From positions 1-23,937 of the IMG/VR virus record IMGVR_UViG_3300025282_002100: DNA of 23,937 bases; one strand, 5' to 3'. The stretch comes from a virus. Below are positions 1-6,687 of the stretch, in pieces (the first letter of the stretch is position 1; every line of letters begins with the position of its first letter). The position numbers and the translations under genes are program-made. The notes under the pieces are model-generated. The model searched no databases, was not told the DNA's origin, and saw only the letters and a list, made by a program, of their open reading frames with translations.

Positions 1-95
1 GTGTGTCCTGTCGGAGCCACCTGTGGCGACGGTGGTGCGCCGGTATATGGATCAATTCCGACTTGTCGTTGTCTCGCAGGATCTAGTAGTGCCAT
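1..95 (-). CDS. Start of a virion-region protein, cut by window edge
   Basis: Only the first 31 residues are present. They begin MALLDPARQRQVGIDPYTGA and continue into a proline-rich stretch. The ATG lies one base after the TAA stop of the gene before it (TAACATG), the same tight spacing as the rest of the operon, which is why this start is believed. No domain can be recognised in so short a piece. Its place after several Gly/Pro/Gln-rich probable internal virion proteins suggests another of that kind, but this is inference from position only. Confidence 0.6.
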   Translation of the reverse strand, partial: MALLDPARQRQVGIDPYTGAPPSPQVAPTGH

Positions 96-96
96 G

Positions 97-393
97 TTAT
101 TGTTGACCCACTTTAAAGTTGATATTGCCTGTTTGAAGCCCAGAATAAGGGGCGAACATCCGTGACAAGATCCGTTCCGCCCTGACATTAGTAGACGGAC
201 TTTCCATCAATGCCAAGAGGCGTGTCAGTGTCTCGTCCTCCTCTCGAATATCCCGCACCGCATCTCGCCCGGACAACAATCCTCCCCCGATCCCCGACAA
301 CATCTCGCCAAACTGCTGACGACCAGACTCACGGGGTTGAGCCATAAGTTGTCGTCGTCGGCTGATCCCGGATGGTAGATATGGATTCGCCAT
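97..393 (-). CDS. Small unknown protein of the internal-virion gene group
   Basis: This 98-residue protein is not recognised. It has an Arg/Gln-rich N-terminus (residues 11-26), a short glycine cluster (GIGGGLLSG, about 34-42) and an acidic-to-hydrophobic helix (about 46-63, containing IREEDETLTRLLALME). It starts 5 bases after the stop of the 576-residue gene and ends one base before the next start, so it belongs to the same transcript. The composition (no signal peptide, no clear membrane span) fits a small virion or assembly protein, but nothing in the sequence proves a role. Confidence 0.75.
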   Translation of the reverse strand: MANPYLPSGISRRRQLMAQPRESGRQQFGEMLSGIGGGLLSGRDAVRDIREEDETLTRLLALMESPSTNVRAERILSRMFAPYSGLQTGNINFKVGQQ

Positions 394-398
394 TATCG

Positions 399-2129
399 TT
401 AGCCCGATGTCCCAGAGACATAGCCTTCAGCAGACATCGCTGCGGCCTTCATGTACTCCTGAATCAGTGGCAAGATAAATTCATAACGTCCCTGCTGCAA
501 CGCTTCCATTGTTTTGTCGCGTTCAAGGCCGTATTCAGCGAGAAACTTGTTCCATTCCATGTTCTTGCCAAGCATCTCGACCGCTGCATCCTGCCGCATT
601 TGCTGGACACCCGACAGGGCGTTGACGGAATCCACAAGGTTCCGACTTTGCTCCATTGTCAGGTTGGACGCCGTTTGAATCGCATTCTGAAGCCTGTCGT
701 CCTGTCGTCGCGCCCGATCCAGAGCCATATTAGTCTGAAGCGACCGCGCTTGAGCATACCGCTGGTCCGTAGACAGCCGTTGCGTCATCGCCTGTTGGTT
801 CAGTTGGTCGAGTGCCTGACGATACCGTGTATCGGCTCGGTCGCCTTCTTCGAGCGCAATCTGTTGAGCGGCCTGAGTGTACATCGGGGCTAATTGCCCT
901 TCCAGCCGTTCCATATACTCAGCTTCCGGCCCCTGTCCAAGCAGTCCACGCTGCGCCATCGCCGCCTGTCCCTGTTCCAGTTGTGACTGTCTGAGGATGT
1001 CAAGCGGGGATCGAGCCGCCTCGACCTGCATGGCAAGTCGCTGATCGTCCTGTGGCAACACGCCGCCACTGGCAATCAGTTCGTTGAGACGTTGCTGCTG
1101 TTCAGCTTCGAGTGTCGTTGGGGGCGCTTCGCCGTATCCGCTCACCACGTCACTGAGGTTTCTAAAAATACTCGCTTCTCCTTCCGTGGGGGTCGTTTCG
1201 CCGCCACGGTCAAGAATCTCTGAGAGTGTCTGCTCTGCCTGAGCCGTAAATGGCGTGGACACCACACCTCCGGTGCCAATTAAATTCTCTAACGCGAGGT
1301 TTGCTTTGCGAGACAGTGGATCGGCTCCGACTTCGGTGGTGAAAATGTCCTGAAACTCGCCGGGATACAATGGGGCACTTTGCGAATCAATCGGAATGTC
1401 CCCGATCATGCTTAACAGGTCCGACCCAGGATATTGGTTAAATCCAGTCATTGCTCCCGGCTGAGATGTGCCACCGCCTTCGCCACCCAAGGTGGGATTG
1501 ACAATATTTGTGCCGCCGCCTCCGACTGCGCCGGTTTCGCCACCATTTTCTCCACCTATAACTCCACCGTTTTCCCCACCTGTTTCTCCACCATTTCCTC
1601 CATTGACGGGGGGTGGGGCACCAAGCTGTCGCAACCCAAACGGAAGTTGTTGATCGCCATAGAACACGTTGTAGTCAGGCACGCCCGCCATTCTGGTGTC
1701 ATAGGGATCTTGCTGAAACTGATAGCCCGCCCCTGTCAGCGCAGGAAGAAGACCCGATACCGGCTGATTCTGGACGAGACTCATCGGATCGCCAAGGCCC
1801 ACGTCAGGTGTTCCAAGCGACTCCCACGTAGGAAACTCGCCTCCAGCCTGTTGATAGTCCAGATCCGTCATGCCGCTATACTGATCGCCAACATCAGAGG
1901 GGCGAAATCCAAGACCATACCCGTAGTCGTCACCTGCTGGTGGCGTGGCCCAATCAATCTCGCCAGGAATCCCCCCGGTGTCTCCTGTCGTGGCACCGTC
2001 CCACCCCTGAATCGGATCAATCCCTAACGCCGATCCAATCCGAGACTCATCACCGGGATTGGCACCTAAAAAGCCACTAATCTCTTGGTGATGTTTTGGG
2101 GCGTACTGTTTTTGCCAGTCATTCGCCAT
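399..2129 (-). CDS. Large Gly/Gln-rich protein, probable internal (ejection) virion protein
   Basis: The protein has 576 residues in two halves. Residues 1-220 are low-complexity, rich in Gly, Asp and Pro, and include a near-tandem array of GGENGG/GGETGG-like units at about 176-220. Residues 330-560 are mostly Gln/Ala/Arg/Glu and look like long amphipathic helices. It starts after a GGAAG purine stretch about nine bases before the ATG and lies 5 bases after the previous stop. In short-tailed phages the genes beyond the tail nozzle often encode proteins carried in the capsid and ejected with the DNA; the helical, Gln/Ala-rich C-terminal half fits this. No catalytic motif is seen. A fibre or tail accessory protein is an alternative. 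Confidence 0.8.
   Translation of the reverse strand: MANDWQKQYAPKHHQEISGFLGANPGDESRIGSALGIDPIQGWDGATTGDTGGIPGEIDWATPPAGDDYGYGLGFRPSDVGDQYSGMTDLDYQQAGGEFPTWESLGTPDVGLGDPMSLVQNQPVSGLLPALTGAGYQFQQDPYDTRMAGVPDYNVFYGDQQLPFGLRQLGAPPPVNGGNGGETGGENGGVIGGENGGETGAVGGGGTNIVNPTLGGEGGGTSQPGAMTGFNQYPGSDLLSMIGDIPIDSQSAPLYPGEFQDIFTTEVGADPLSRKANLALENLIGTGGVVSTPFTAQAEQTLSEILDRGGETTPTEGEASIFRNLSDVVSGYGEAPPTTLEAEQQQRLNELIASGGVLPQDDQRLAMQVEAARSPLDILRQSQLEQGQAAMAQRGLLGQGPEAEYMERLEGQLAPMYTQAAQQIALEEGDRADTRYRQALDQLNQQAMTQRLSTDQRYAQARSLQTNMALDRARRQDDRLQNAIQTASNLTMEQSRNLVDSVNALSGVQQMRQDAAVEMLGKNMEWNKFLAEYGLERDKTMEALQQGRYEFILPLIQEYMKAAAMSAEGYVSGTSG
1470..1604 (-). repeat. Degenerate Gly/Asn/Glu-coding repeat inside the 576-residue gene
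   Basis: This stretch encodes repeated GG(E/N)(N/T)GG-like units such as GGETGGENGGVIGGENGG. On the plus strand it reads as degenerate repeats of CCACC followed by T-rich triplets. It is an in-frame, flexible linker-like segment between the N-terminal and helical parts of the protein. Repeats of this sort expand and contract by slippage. Confidence 0.75.
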
Positions 2130-2134
2130 GTTAT

Positions 2135-2920
2135 TTATCTTCCGTTCGGTATTTTCTTCCTAGTCACAGGAGTCTGCCCATTTTGACCTATCAACGCATA
2201 CCGATCTGAACCCTCGGGAAAGTCTGGCTCCCAATCTGTGGGAAGCTCCCAAGGTTCCCCTGTAGATGGGTCAACCTGATCGCCTGGTCCAGGTGGTCCA
2301 GGAGGGGTGGGAGGTGGTCCAGGAGAGGGAGGTGGTCCAGGAGGGAGAGGTCGGCCTCGCGCTCCAGAAAAATCGAAGTTCTTCGGCAGATACTCTTCCG
2401 ATGGAGGACCGGACGGACGCAACATAGATAACGCTTTTTGCATATCGCCAAGTTCTGAATGTGCGCCGCCAAAGGTCGGAAACGGCGATGCTGACTGCTC
2501 TGAGGACTCGTAGGCTTTCCGCCCCCCTAGCGACACCTGACTTCCTGAGACATCCTGAAAAGGCAACGCTTCCTCGCTTCCAAAGTTCACCCCGGATCGC
2601 GTCATTAGCTCCGGTCGAGGAAACGCAGGGTCCATACCTAAACCAAACGCATCTACGATACCGCCCTTAAACATTGGAAGGGGCTGTACGTAGGAGCTTG
2701 GCATCGACACAGGCGTCTGGGCACGCTGCGCGTATAATGCGCCTAATCGTCCCAAGTCTCCGGTCGCGCCCTTGAACAACTGTTCAGGATGGAGCGTTGG
2801 AAACTTCTGCCCATAGCCGGTAATTTCTGCCTGTTCTGGACGTGCCCCTCCCAAGTAGCCGCCTAGACCACCCAGTGCGGCTCCCGCCCACGGAAGCCAC
2901 GCTGCTTCAGTGCCGGTCAC
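2135..2920 (-). CDS. Pro-rich protein with N-terminal glycine-zipper helix, probable internal virion protein
   Basis: The 261-residue protein begins with a hydrophobic Gly/Ala helix (about residues 8-26, WLPWAGAALGGLGGYLGG) of glycine-zipper type, which could insert in or cross a membrane. The middle is unremarkable, and residues 191-213 are almost only Pro, Gly and Ser. The start is GTG: its bases overlap the TGA stop of the acetyltransferase gene (GTGA), and AAGGAG lies 8 bases upstream, so the start is well supported. A short membrane-active helix plus disordered linker fits a protein ejected with the DNA. That role is inferred; no family was recognised. Confidence 0.75.
   Translation of the reverse strand: MTGTEAAWLPWAGAALGGLGGYLGGARPEQAEITGYGQKFPTLHPEQLFKGATGDLGRLGALYAQRAQTPVSMPSSYVQPLPMFKGGIVDAFGLGMDPAFPRPELMTRSGVNFGSEEALPFQDVSGSQVSLGGRKAYESSEQSASPFPTFGGAHSELGDMQKALSMLRPSGPPSEEYLPKNFDFSGARGRPLPPGPPPSPGPPPTPPGPPGPGDQVDPSTGEPWELPTDWEPDFPEGSDRYALIGQNGQTPVTRKKIPNGR
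2282..2350 (-). repeat. Proline-coding tandem repeat
   Basis: On the plus strand GGTGGTCCAGGAG-like units recur three to four times. They encode the PPGPPPSPGPPPTPPGPPGP stretch near the C-terminus of the 261-residue protein. It is an in-frame low-complexity linker. Confidence 0.75.
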
Positions 2921-3375
2921 GGGGACAACTCCTTCGTAAAGGCCACTCTGGGAATCCGGTGATAGCGCAAGTGCTTTGCCATAGCTAATCCTCGCCTGTT
3001 GTCGTCTTCAACAGAAATCATAAAGTGTTTCAGGCCCATTTTTCGGGCTTCGTCTTCGGCGCGTCGAGCCGCCCGGACACTGTGTTTCCGAAACGGTGGG
3101 GCAATATAGAGATGCGGTTGCCCGAAACTCAAATCCGGCGTAATGTTCGTGACCCCTGTAAAGCCAATCGTATCATCGTCACACATGACCATCAGAAAGA
3201 TGGCCCGTTTGCTGGAAACTGCCTGTAACAGCGTGTTCATCGCTAGCGTACACGCCAGTTCGTCTGGTAGTGACGCGCCCATGAACGACTCGAATCCAGC
3301 CCTGTCCTTCTGATACCACTGCAACACTCGCGGGGGATCACCGACCGTATAGTCCCTGAGTGAAATCTCTGACAT
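2917..3375 (-). CDS. GNAT-family N-acetyltransferase
   Basis: This 152-residue protein has the length and layout of a single-domain GNAT enzyme, which moves an acetyl group from acetyl-CoA to an amine. The strand before the cofactor loop is PHLYIAPPFRKHSVRAARRA (about 87-106), in the place where the family has its R/Q-x-x-G-x-G/A pyrophosphate loop; here the glycines are replaced (RKHSVRA), so the loop is divergent. A C-terminal segment, NRRGLAMAKHLRYHRIPR (126-143), fits the usual final helix and strand. It sits between probable virion genes, and its stop overlaps the next GTG start. The ATG has no SD; a short AT-rich spacer precedes it. The substrate is unknown. Confidence 0.75.
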   Translation of the reverse strand: MSEISLRDYTVGDPPRVLQWYQKDRAGFESFMGASLPDELACTLAMNTLLQAVSSKRAIFLMVMCDDDTIGFTGVTNITPDLSFGQPHLYIAPPFRKHSVRAARRAEDEARKMGLKHFMISVEDDNRRGLAMAKHLRYHRIPRVAFTKELSP

Positions 3376-3399
3376 CTATACACATGAAAGTATACAAAG
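3376..3399 (-). promoter_or_regulatory. AT-rich spacer before the acetyltransferase gene, weak -10-like box
   Basis: The 24-nt gap reads CTTTGTATACTTTCATGTGT plus a few bases and holds a TATACT hexamer. Seventeen bases upstream of it the sequence is TTTCAG, a poor -35. TATAC and GTATA form a 5-bp inverted repeat with an 8-nt loop. There is no SD in front of the ATG. It may be a weak promoter or a small regulatory hairpin; confidence is low. Confidence 0.25.
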
Positions 3400-3933
3400 T
3401 CATTGGCTCGTCTGAAAGCTAATCATGCCACGAATGTCCACATTGTTCGTGATGCTTGACGGCCATGAGGCATGATCCGTGCGATAACAATAGAGTTTAT
3501 CGGTGCCCCCGGTGGTGACGTATCCTTCCGTATCGACCGATCCTTTGATGATCAGCGGTCCCGTGAAGGTCGTCGCAATGGCTTTCAGCCCCTTCGGTAT
3601 CTGAATCCGTAGCTCGTTGCCCATGCCGGAGCCTGTCGTCGTGTCTTCGAGAAAGAAGTTGATCGTCACAAACTGTCCCATTTTGATGTACTGAAATAGC
3701 TTCTGATCTGCCGACGCGACGGTCCAGGTGCCCGAATTGGCGGTGAAATTCCCGGCGGCGAATGCTGCGCTGTGCCATCCTCGCTCCTGTTGAATCCGTT
3801 GCACTCGTCGCCTGGTGTCAAGCGAGGCAAAATAGAGGGACCGCACGGACTTCTCCGTCACGCTCCCAGACTCCTCCCGTATTCGCGCAAAGTCAGGAAC
3901 CGGAAAGTCGAGAGGGATGTTTGAACGAGCCAT
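3400..3933 (-). CDS. Beta-sandwich virion protein (tail fibre or tail accessory type)
   Basis: The 177-residue protein has a helical N-terminus (about 15-50, ending in RRRVQRIQQERG) followed by a beta-rich domain (about 62-177). That domain carries the pattern FTANSGTWTVASADQKLFQY, then alternating strands (MGQFVTINFFLEDTT), and ends with NNVDIRGMISFQTSQ. From memory of the family, this TW-V-S-D/Q...F-Y-...V-I-F-L...G-I-F layout recurs in small fibre-like proteins of phages and prophages. The start codon overlaps the stop before it (TAATG). The role is most likely structural; receptor binding is possible but unproven. Confidence 0.75.
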   Translation of the reverse strand: MARSNIPLDFPVPDFARIREESGSVTEKSVRSLYFASLDTRRRVQRIQQERGWHSAAFAAGNFTANSGTWTVASADQKLFQYIKMGQFVTINFFLEDTTTGSGMGNELRIQIPKGLKAIATTFTGPLIIKGSVDTEGYVTTGGTDKLYCYRTDHASWPSSITNNVDIRGMISFQTSQ

Positions 3934-4703
3934 TAGCGTCCATATCTCCGACGCACAGACTCGACGGCCTTGGAAACAACTCCCGGTTTCGATAATTCCT
4001 TTCGTTGGACTTCGAGTTCTTCTTCAAGCGAGCGACCGGCCTTCTCTGCTGATTCTTTTAACACCTGATCTCCATAGATCCTCATCATTGTTTCGATGTC
4101 TCGTATAACCCCAGGAGGTCCTGGCGATACAGACGAATATTCCCCCTCATTTAGTCGAGAATTCGACCTATATCCAGCTTGAAATAATTTCTTGTTTATA
4201 ACATCTCGAATTCTATCAGCCTTGTCAGCAGCATCCTCTTGACCCTCCCCCCATGCAAGTTCATCTAGCGTGTCCAACATGGAGCCAGGTTCAGGCCAAT
4301 TGCCAACTTCATCTCCACTACGGATAGACCTCTCTGAAATGCCAATTTCTCGTAATGCCTGTGGTATATCAACAGCGGTCTGAATAGGATTCGTAAAAAA
4401 TCCGCGACGACTGACATTTGCTGGCTTATCACTAAGCACAACATCCCTGAGAGTATTTGATGGAGCGGTCGATTGTGGATTAGCCTTAAAGAGTCCACGA
4501 AATCGACGAAGAATGTTGGGAAGATTTTTACCTAAACGCAGAACATTTAGAACACTTCCGGGTCCAAGCGGCATCCCACCGTACTCACGAGTTTCGGACG
4601 ACGACAGCATGTTGATAATCTGCTCATCCGTTAAGTTCCCGTAATCTACAGGCGGCTCCGTAGTTTGACGAACAAGAGAAGGTCTTCTGGGTCCGTTAGC
4701 CAT
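3933..4703 (-). CDS. Unknown protein encoded by an AT-richer gene
   Basis: This 256-residue protein matches nothing I recognise. It is polar, with a basic patch around residues 58-72 (GKNLPNILRRFRGLFK) and an acidic, helical C-terminus (about 205-256, with KESAEKAGRSLEEELEVQRK). The gene is visibly poorer in GC than its neighbours (some 60-base lines are 35-40% GC) and uses more A/T-ending codons, a hint of separate origin. The next gene's ATG overlaps its TAA. A perfect TATAAT lies just upstream. An added gene (moron) or an internal virion protein are both possible. Confidence 0.75.
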   Translation of the reverse strand: MANGPRRPSLVRQTTEPPVDYGNLTDEQIINMLSSSETREYGGMPLGPGSVLNVLRLGKNLPNILRRFRGLFKANPQSTAPSNTLRDVVLSDKPANVSRRGFFTNPIQTAVDIPQALREIGISERSIRSGDEVGNWPEPGSMLDTLDELAWGEGQEDAADKADRIRDVINKKLFQAGYRSNSRLNEGEYSSVSPGPPGVIRDIETMMRIYGDQVLKESAEKAGRSLEEELEVQRKELSKPGVVSKAVESVRRRYGR

Positions 4704-4714
4704 CTAGTGTTCCA

Positions 4715-4957
4715 TTATAACGACGGACTGGCTTTTACCGCCAGAATCGCCCCGACCATTGAACCAGTCGCATAGGGAGCAAATCCCCACGGCACCTGTT
4801 CAATCGCCGCAATGACATTGGTATACCAGAAGCAGCCAATCAGGAAACTCCCACAGGCAATCCGGCGAATCTCGCCCAACTGAATCGCCCGTGTTTGCCA
4901 TGATACCAGCCCAACCATAATCAACCCACGCACAAACAACAGCAGATAGCTACTCAT
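4715..4957 (-). CDS. Small three-helix membrane protein, possible holin
   Basis: From the ATG at 4957 the protein has 80 residues with three hydrophobic segments: about 3-19 (SYLLLFVRGLIMVGLVS), about 31-50 (IACGSFLIGCFWYTNVIAAI) and about 56-76 (WGFAPYATGSMVGAILAVKA). This start is chosen because GGAG lies 6 bases upstream and it overlaps the previous stop by only 8 bases; the frame stays open upstream to an ATG at 5008, which would mean a 59-base overlap. Size and three membrane spans resemble class I holins, which open the inner membrane at lysis. However, no endolysin is seen nearby, so this is only a structural analogy. Another small membrane protein is possible. Confidence 0.7.
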   Translation of the reverse strand: MSSYLLLFVRGLIMVGLVSWQTRAIQLGEIRRIACGSFLIGCFWYTNVIAAIEQVPWGFAPYATGSMVGAILAVKASPSL

Positions 4958-5234
4958 GGGGTTCTCCATAAAGAAACGCATAGGCATCAGCGGCAGATTT
5001 GCCCTCAACGGCCATTTGCCGTAACTGATCTTTGGCTGTTTTGTAATAGACCGGCAAATCCAGCAGTTCTTCTTCCAGATTCTTCAGTGCCCCCGGCTTC
5101 ATCCAGAGTTCTCCGCCATGTTCCTGTTGCCCTTGATGGTATTTGCGAGTCATCACCCGCTGAAGCCAGCGCACAATCGAGTCAACATGCTCCGTGGGTG
5201 TCTTAAATCGAAACACCAACAATCTCTTTGTCAC
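4950..5234 (-). CDS. Small helical protein with MazG-like acidic motif
   Basis: The protein has 94 residues. The central stretch HGGELWMKPGALKNLEEELL followed by DLPVYYKTAKDQL (about 39-71) has the E-E-x-x-D spacing on a helix followed by a second helix that is typical of MazG-like, all-alpha NTP pyrophosphohydrolases. The preceding KYHQGQQ (31-37) also fits small phage proteins of this type. Only part of a full MazG site can be recognised, so enzymatic function is inferred. The GTG start overlaps the TGA of the metallopeptidase-like gene (GTGA), which couples their translation. It could instead be a structural or regulatory helical protein. Confidence 0.7.
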   Translation of the reverse strand: MTKRLLVFRFKTPTEHVDSIVRWLQRVMTRKYHQGQQEHGGELWMKPGALKNLEEELLDLPVYYKTAKDQLRQMAVEGKSAADAYAFLYGEPHE

Positions 5235-5545
5235 GCATCCACCTTTCGTTCCTGATATTGATCATAAATGGCTTGCACTTCTTTATGGCCGAGTTGCCGA
5301 ATCAGCATCGTCGTATATCGCCGCACCGTGCGCTCCGACCACGTCGGCCGCACATAATGACAGAGTTCGTGAATCAGCGTGGACACAATCGCCGGGGCTT
5401 CATTGATAGTGATTTCTGTGCCCTGCTGTGTCCCGTGCAGGAAGTAGTTCTTTTTTCGGCTTGGATCAATAAGATATTTCTGCGTAATCTGCACATCCCC
5501 AAGAGCGGCGAGGATATCCACAAGGAGAGGATTGCGTTTATTCAC
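5231..5545 (-). CDS. HExxH zinc metallopeptidase-like protein
   Basis: This 104-residue protein contains HELCH at residues 59-63 within a helix (IVSTLIHELCHYVRP), the zinc-binding and catalytic HExxH motif of gluzincin and related metallopeptidases. A glutamate at residue 71 (WSERTVRR) is a candidate third ligand. The preceding strand EITINEAPA fits the edge strand of such small minimal peptidase domains. The GTG start overlaps the TGA of the phosphoesterase gene (GTGA) and the stop overlaps the next GTG, so it is translationally coupled on both sides. The target is unknown. It is short for a secreted peptidase and has no signal peptide, so it presumably acts in the cytoplasm or in the virion. 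Confidence 0.75.
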   Translation of the reverse strand: MNKRNPLLVDILAALGDVQITQKYLIDPSRKKNYFLHGTQQGTEITINEAPAIVSTLIHELCHYVRPTWSERTVRRYTTMLIRQLGHKEVQAIYDQYQERKVDA

Positions 5546-6666
5546 TCGACATCAAACCAGTGCATCCCAACCGAATTTAAGTCAACCTTCCCATTCTCTG
5601 ACTCATACCACACATACCCCCGCTTTTGAGGACGACCCCCAATCCGTGGTTTCGTTTGATAGCCCTGGGTTTGACACAGGCACCCGCATTCAACAAGCAA
5701 CTGGTTGCCACGCCACGGGAGCTTCGAGAGTTGATGGGTATGCCCCATCACAATGAGCTTATACGTCTCAAGGCCAAGGCTGAGTTCGTTATCAAGCAGC
5801 CAGTCTTCCAGTTTGCGAAGCGCACCACCTGGAATCGTGCTGAATTTTTCTGGATGCCCAATCCAGACATCACCATGCGTCGTAAACCAGTCAATCTGGT
5901 GCCCGGACGGCGTTTCATGTCGGGCAATGGTGACGTTCGGGTATTGCTTGGCAAGCGCGGTCAACGGACAGAGCAAGCCGCCCGTCATATACCGAATCGC
6001 GTCAACCATATCTGAGGTCAATCGTTCTCGCAGCCGTTTTTCAAGACGGGCATCGTGATTCCCAATGATGATTTCAACCGAATGGAAACTCCGACTGAGC
6101 GCGTCAATGACCTGTGTGACAGACGCCCATTCCTCGCTAAAGCCGACATGCTCATATTTCGTGAACGTCGAAAAGGCATACGCATCAGAGATGTCCCCCA
6201 CACAGATAGCCTTGGTGGAGCGCGGTCCTTCACGGTGGCAAATATGTGCCAGCATGTCGGGTTCGTGGAACGGCGCATGGATATCTGGAATAATGACGAC
6301 GCGATCTCGACCTTTGGGTTTCTTGGGAGCAACCTCTTTCCGCTGTTTCATACGACCAATACAGCGATCCCATTGTTTTTGGGCTTCCTCGTAGCTAGCG
6401 AGTGGTTCTCGAATGGGTGGCGAGGCAGCAGCGACCTCGGCCTGTTTGACAGCCTGACGTGTGTCGCGCTCCTCAGATAGACGCTTAAAGTGGCAGGTCC
6501 GACACCGTGAAGAGTGGGGACTAATGCCGACTTTTCCGCAATCGACACAGATTTTGACTTTAGCAATAGAGTTGATGCCTTTTCGTGCGTAATAGCACGA
6601 CCGACATCGCTGCACTTTTGACGTAGAGACAGGATTCTTCTTACAAATAGGGCATAGTTTCACCAT
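5542..6666 (-). CDS. Calcineurin-like metallophosphoesterase with two N-terminal zinc fingers
   Basis: The protein has 374 residues from the ATG at 6666 (a GTG nine bases upstream is also in frame; neither has a strong SD). Residues 5-58 hold two Cys4 fingers: C5/C8 with C21/C24, and C40/C43 with C55/C58. A basic linker of about 60 residues follows. The phosphoesterase domain then shows every metal-binding block: PDIH (D128, H130), GDISD (158-161), GNHD (202-205), THGD (263-266) and GHTH (308-311). Such enzymes hydrolyse phosphomono- or diesters with two metal ions. The Cys4 fingers suggest binding to nucleic acid or protein. It is the first gene of a coupled cassette placed after the tail-nozzle gene. 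The substrate is unknown. Confidence 0.88.
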   Translation of the reverse strand: MVKLCPICKKNPVSTSKVQRCRSCYYARKGINSIAKVKICVDCGKVGISPHSSRCRTCHFKRLSEERDTRQAVKQAEVAAASPPIREPLASYEEAQKQWDRCIGRMKQRKEVAPKKPKGRDRVVIIPDIHAPFHEPDMLAHICHREGPRSTKAICVGDISDAYAFSTFTKYEHVGFSEEWASVTQVIDALSRSFHSVEIIIGNHDARLEKRLRERLTSDMVDAIRYMTGGLLCPLTALAKQYPNVTIARHETPSGHQIDWFTTHGDVWIGHPEKFSTIPGGALRKLEDWLLDNELSLGLETYKLIVMGHTHQLSKLPWRGNQLLVECGCLCQTQGYQTKPRIGGRPQKRGYVWYESENGKVDLNSVGMHWFDVE

Positions 6667-6687
6667 ACCAGTCACTCACAGGAGTTC

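Noticed and set aside
372-893. Plus-strand open frames such as this 173-codon one, and many like it across the window
   Set aside because: All plus-strand frames lie wholly over well-supported minus-strand genes, have odd composition and no SD; they are shadows of the real genes.
6667-6675. GTG start nine bases upstream of the chosen ATG for the phosphoesterase
   Set aside because: No SD in front; a partial SD (GAGTG) is better placed for the ATG at 6666. It stays a possible alternative.
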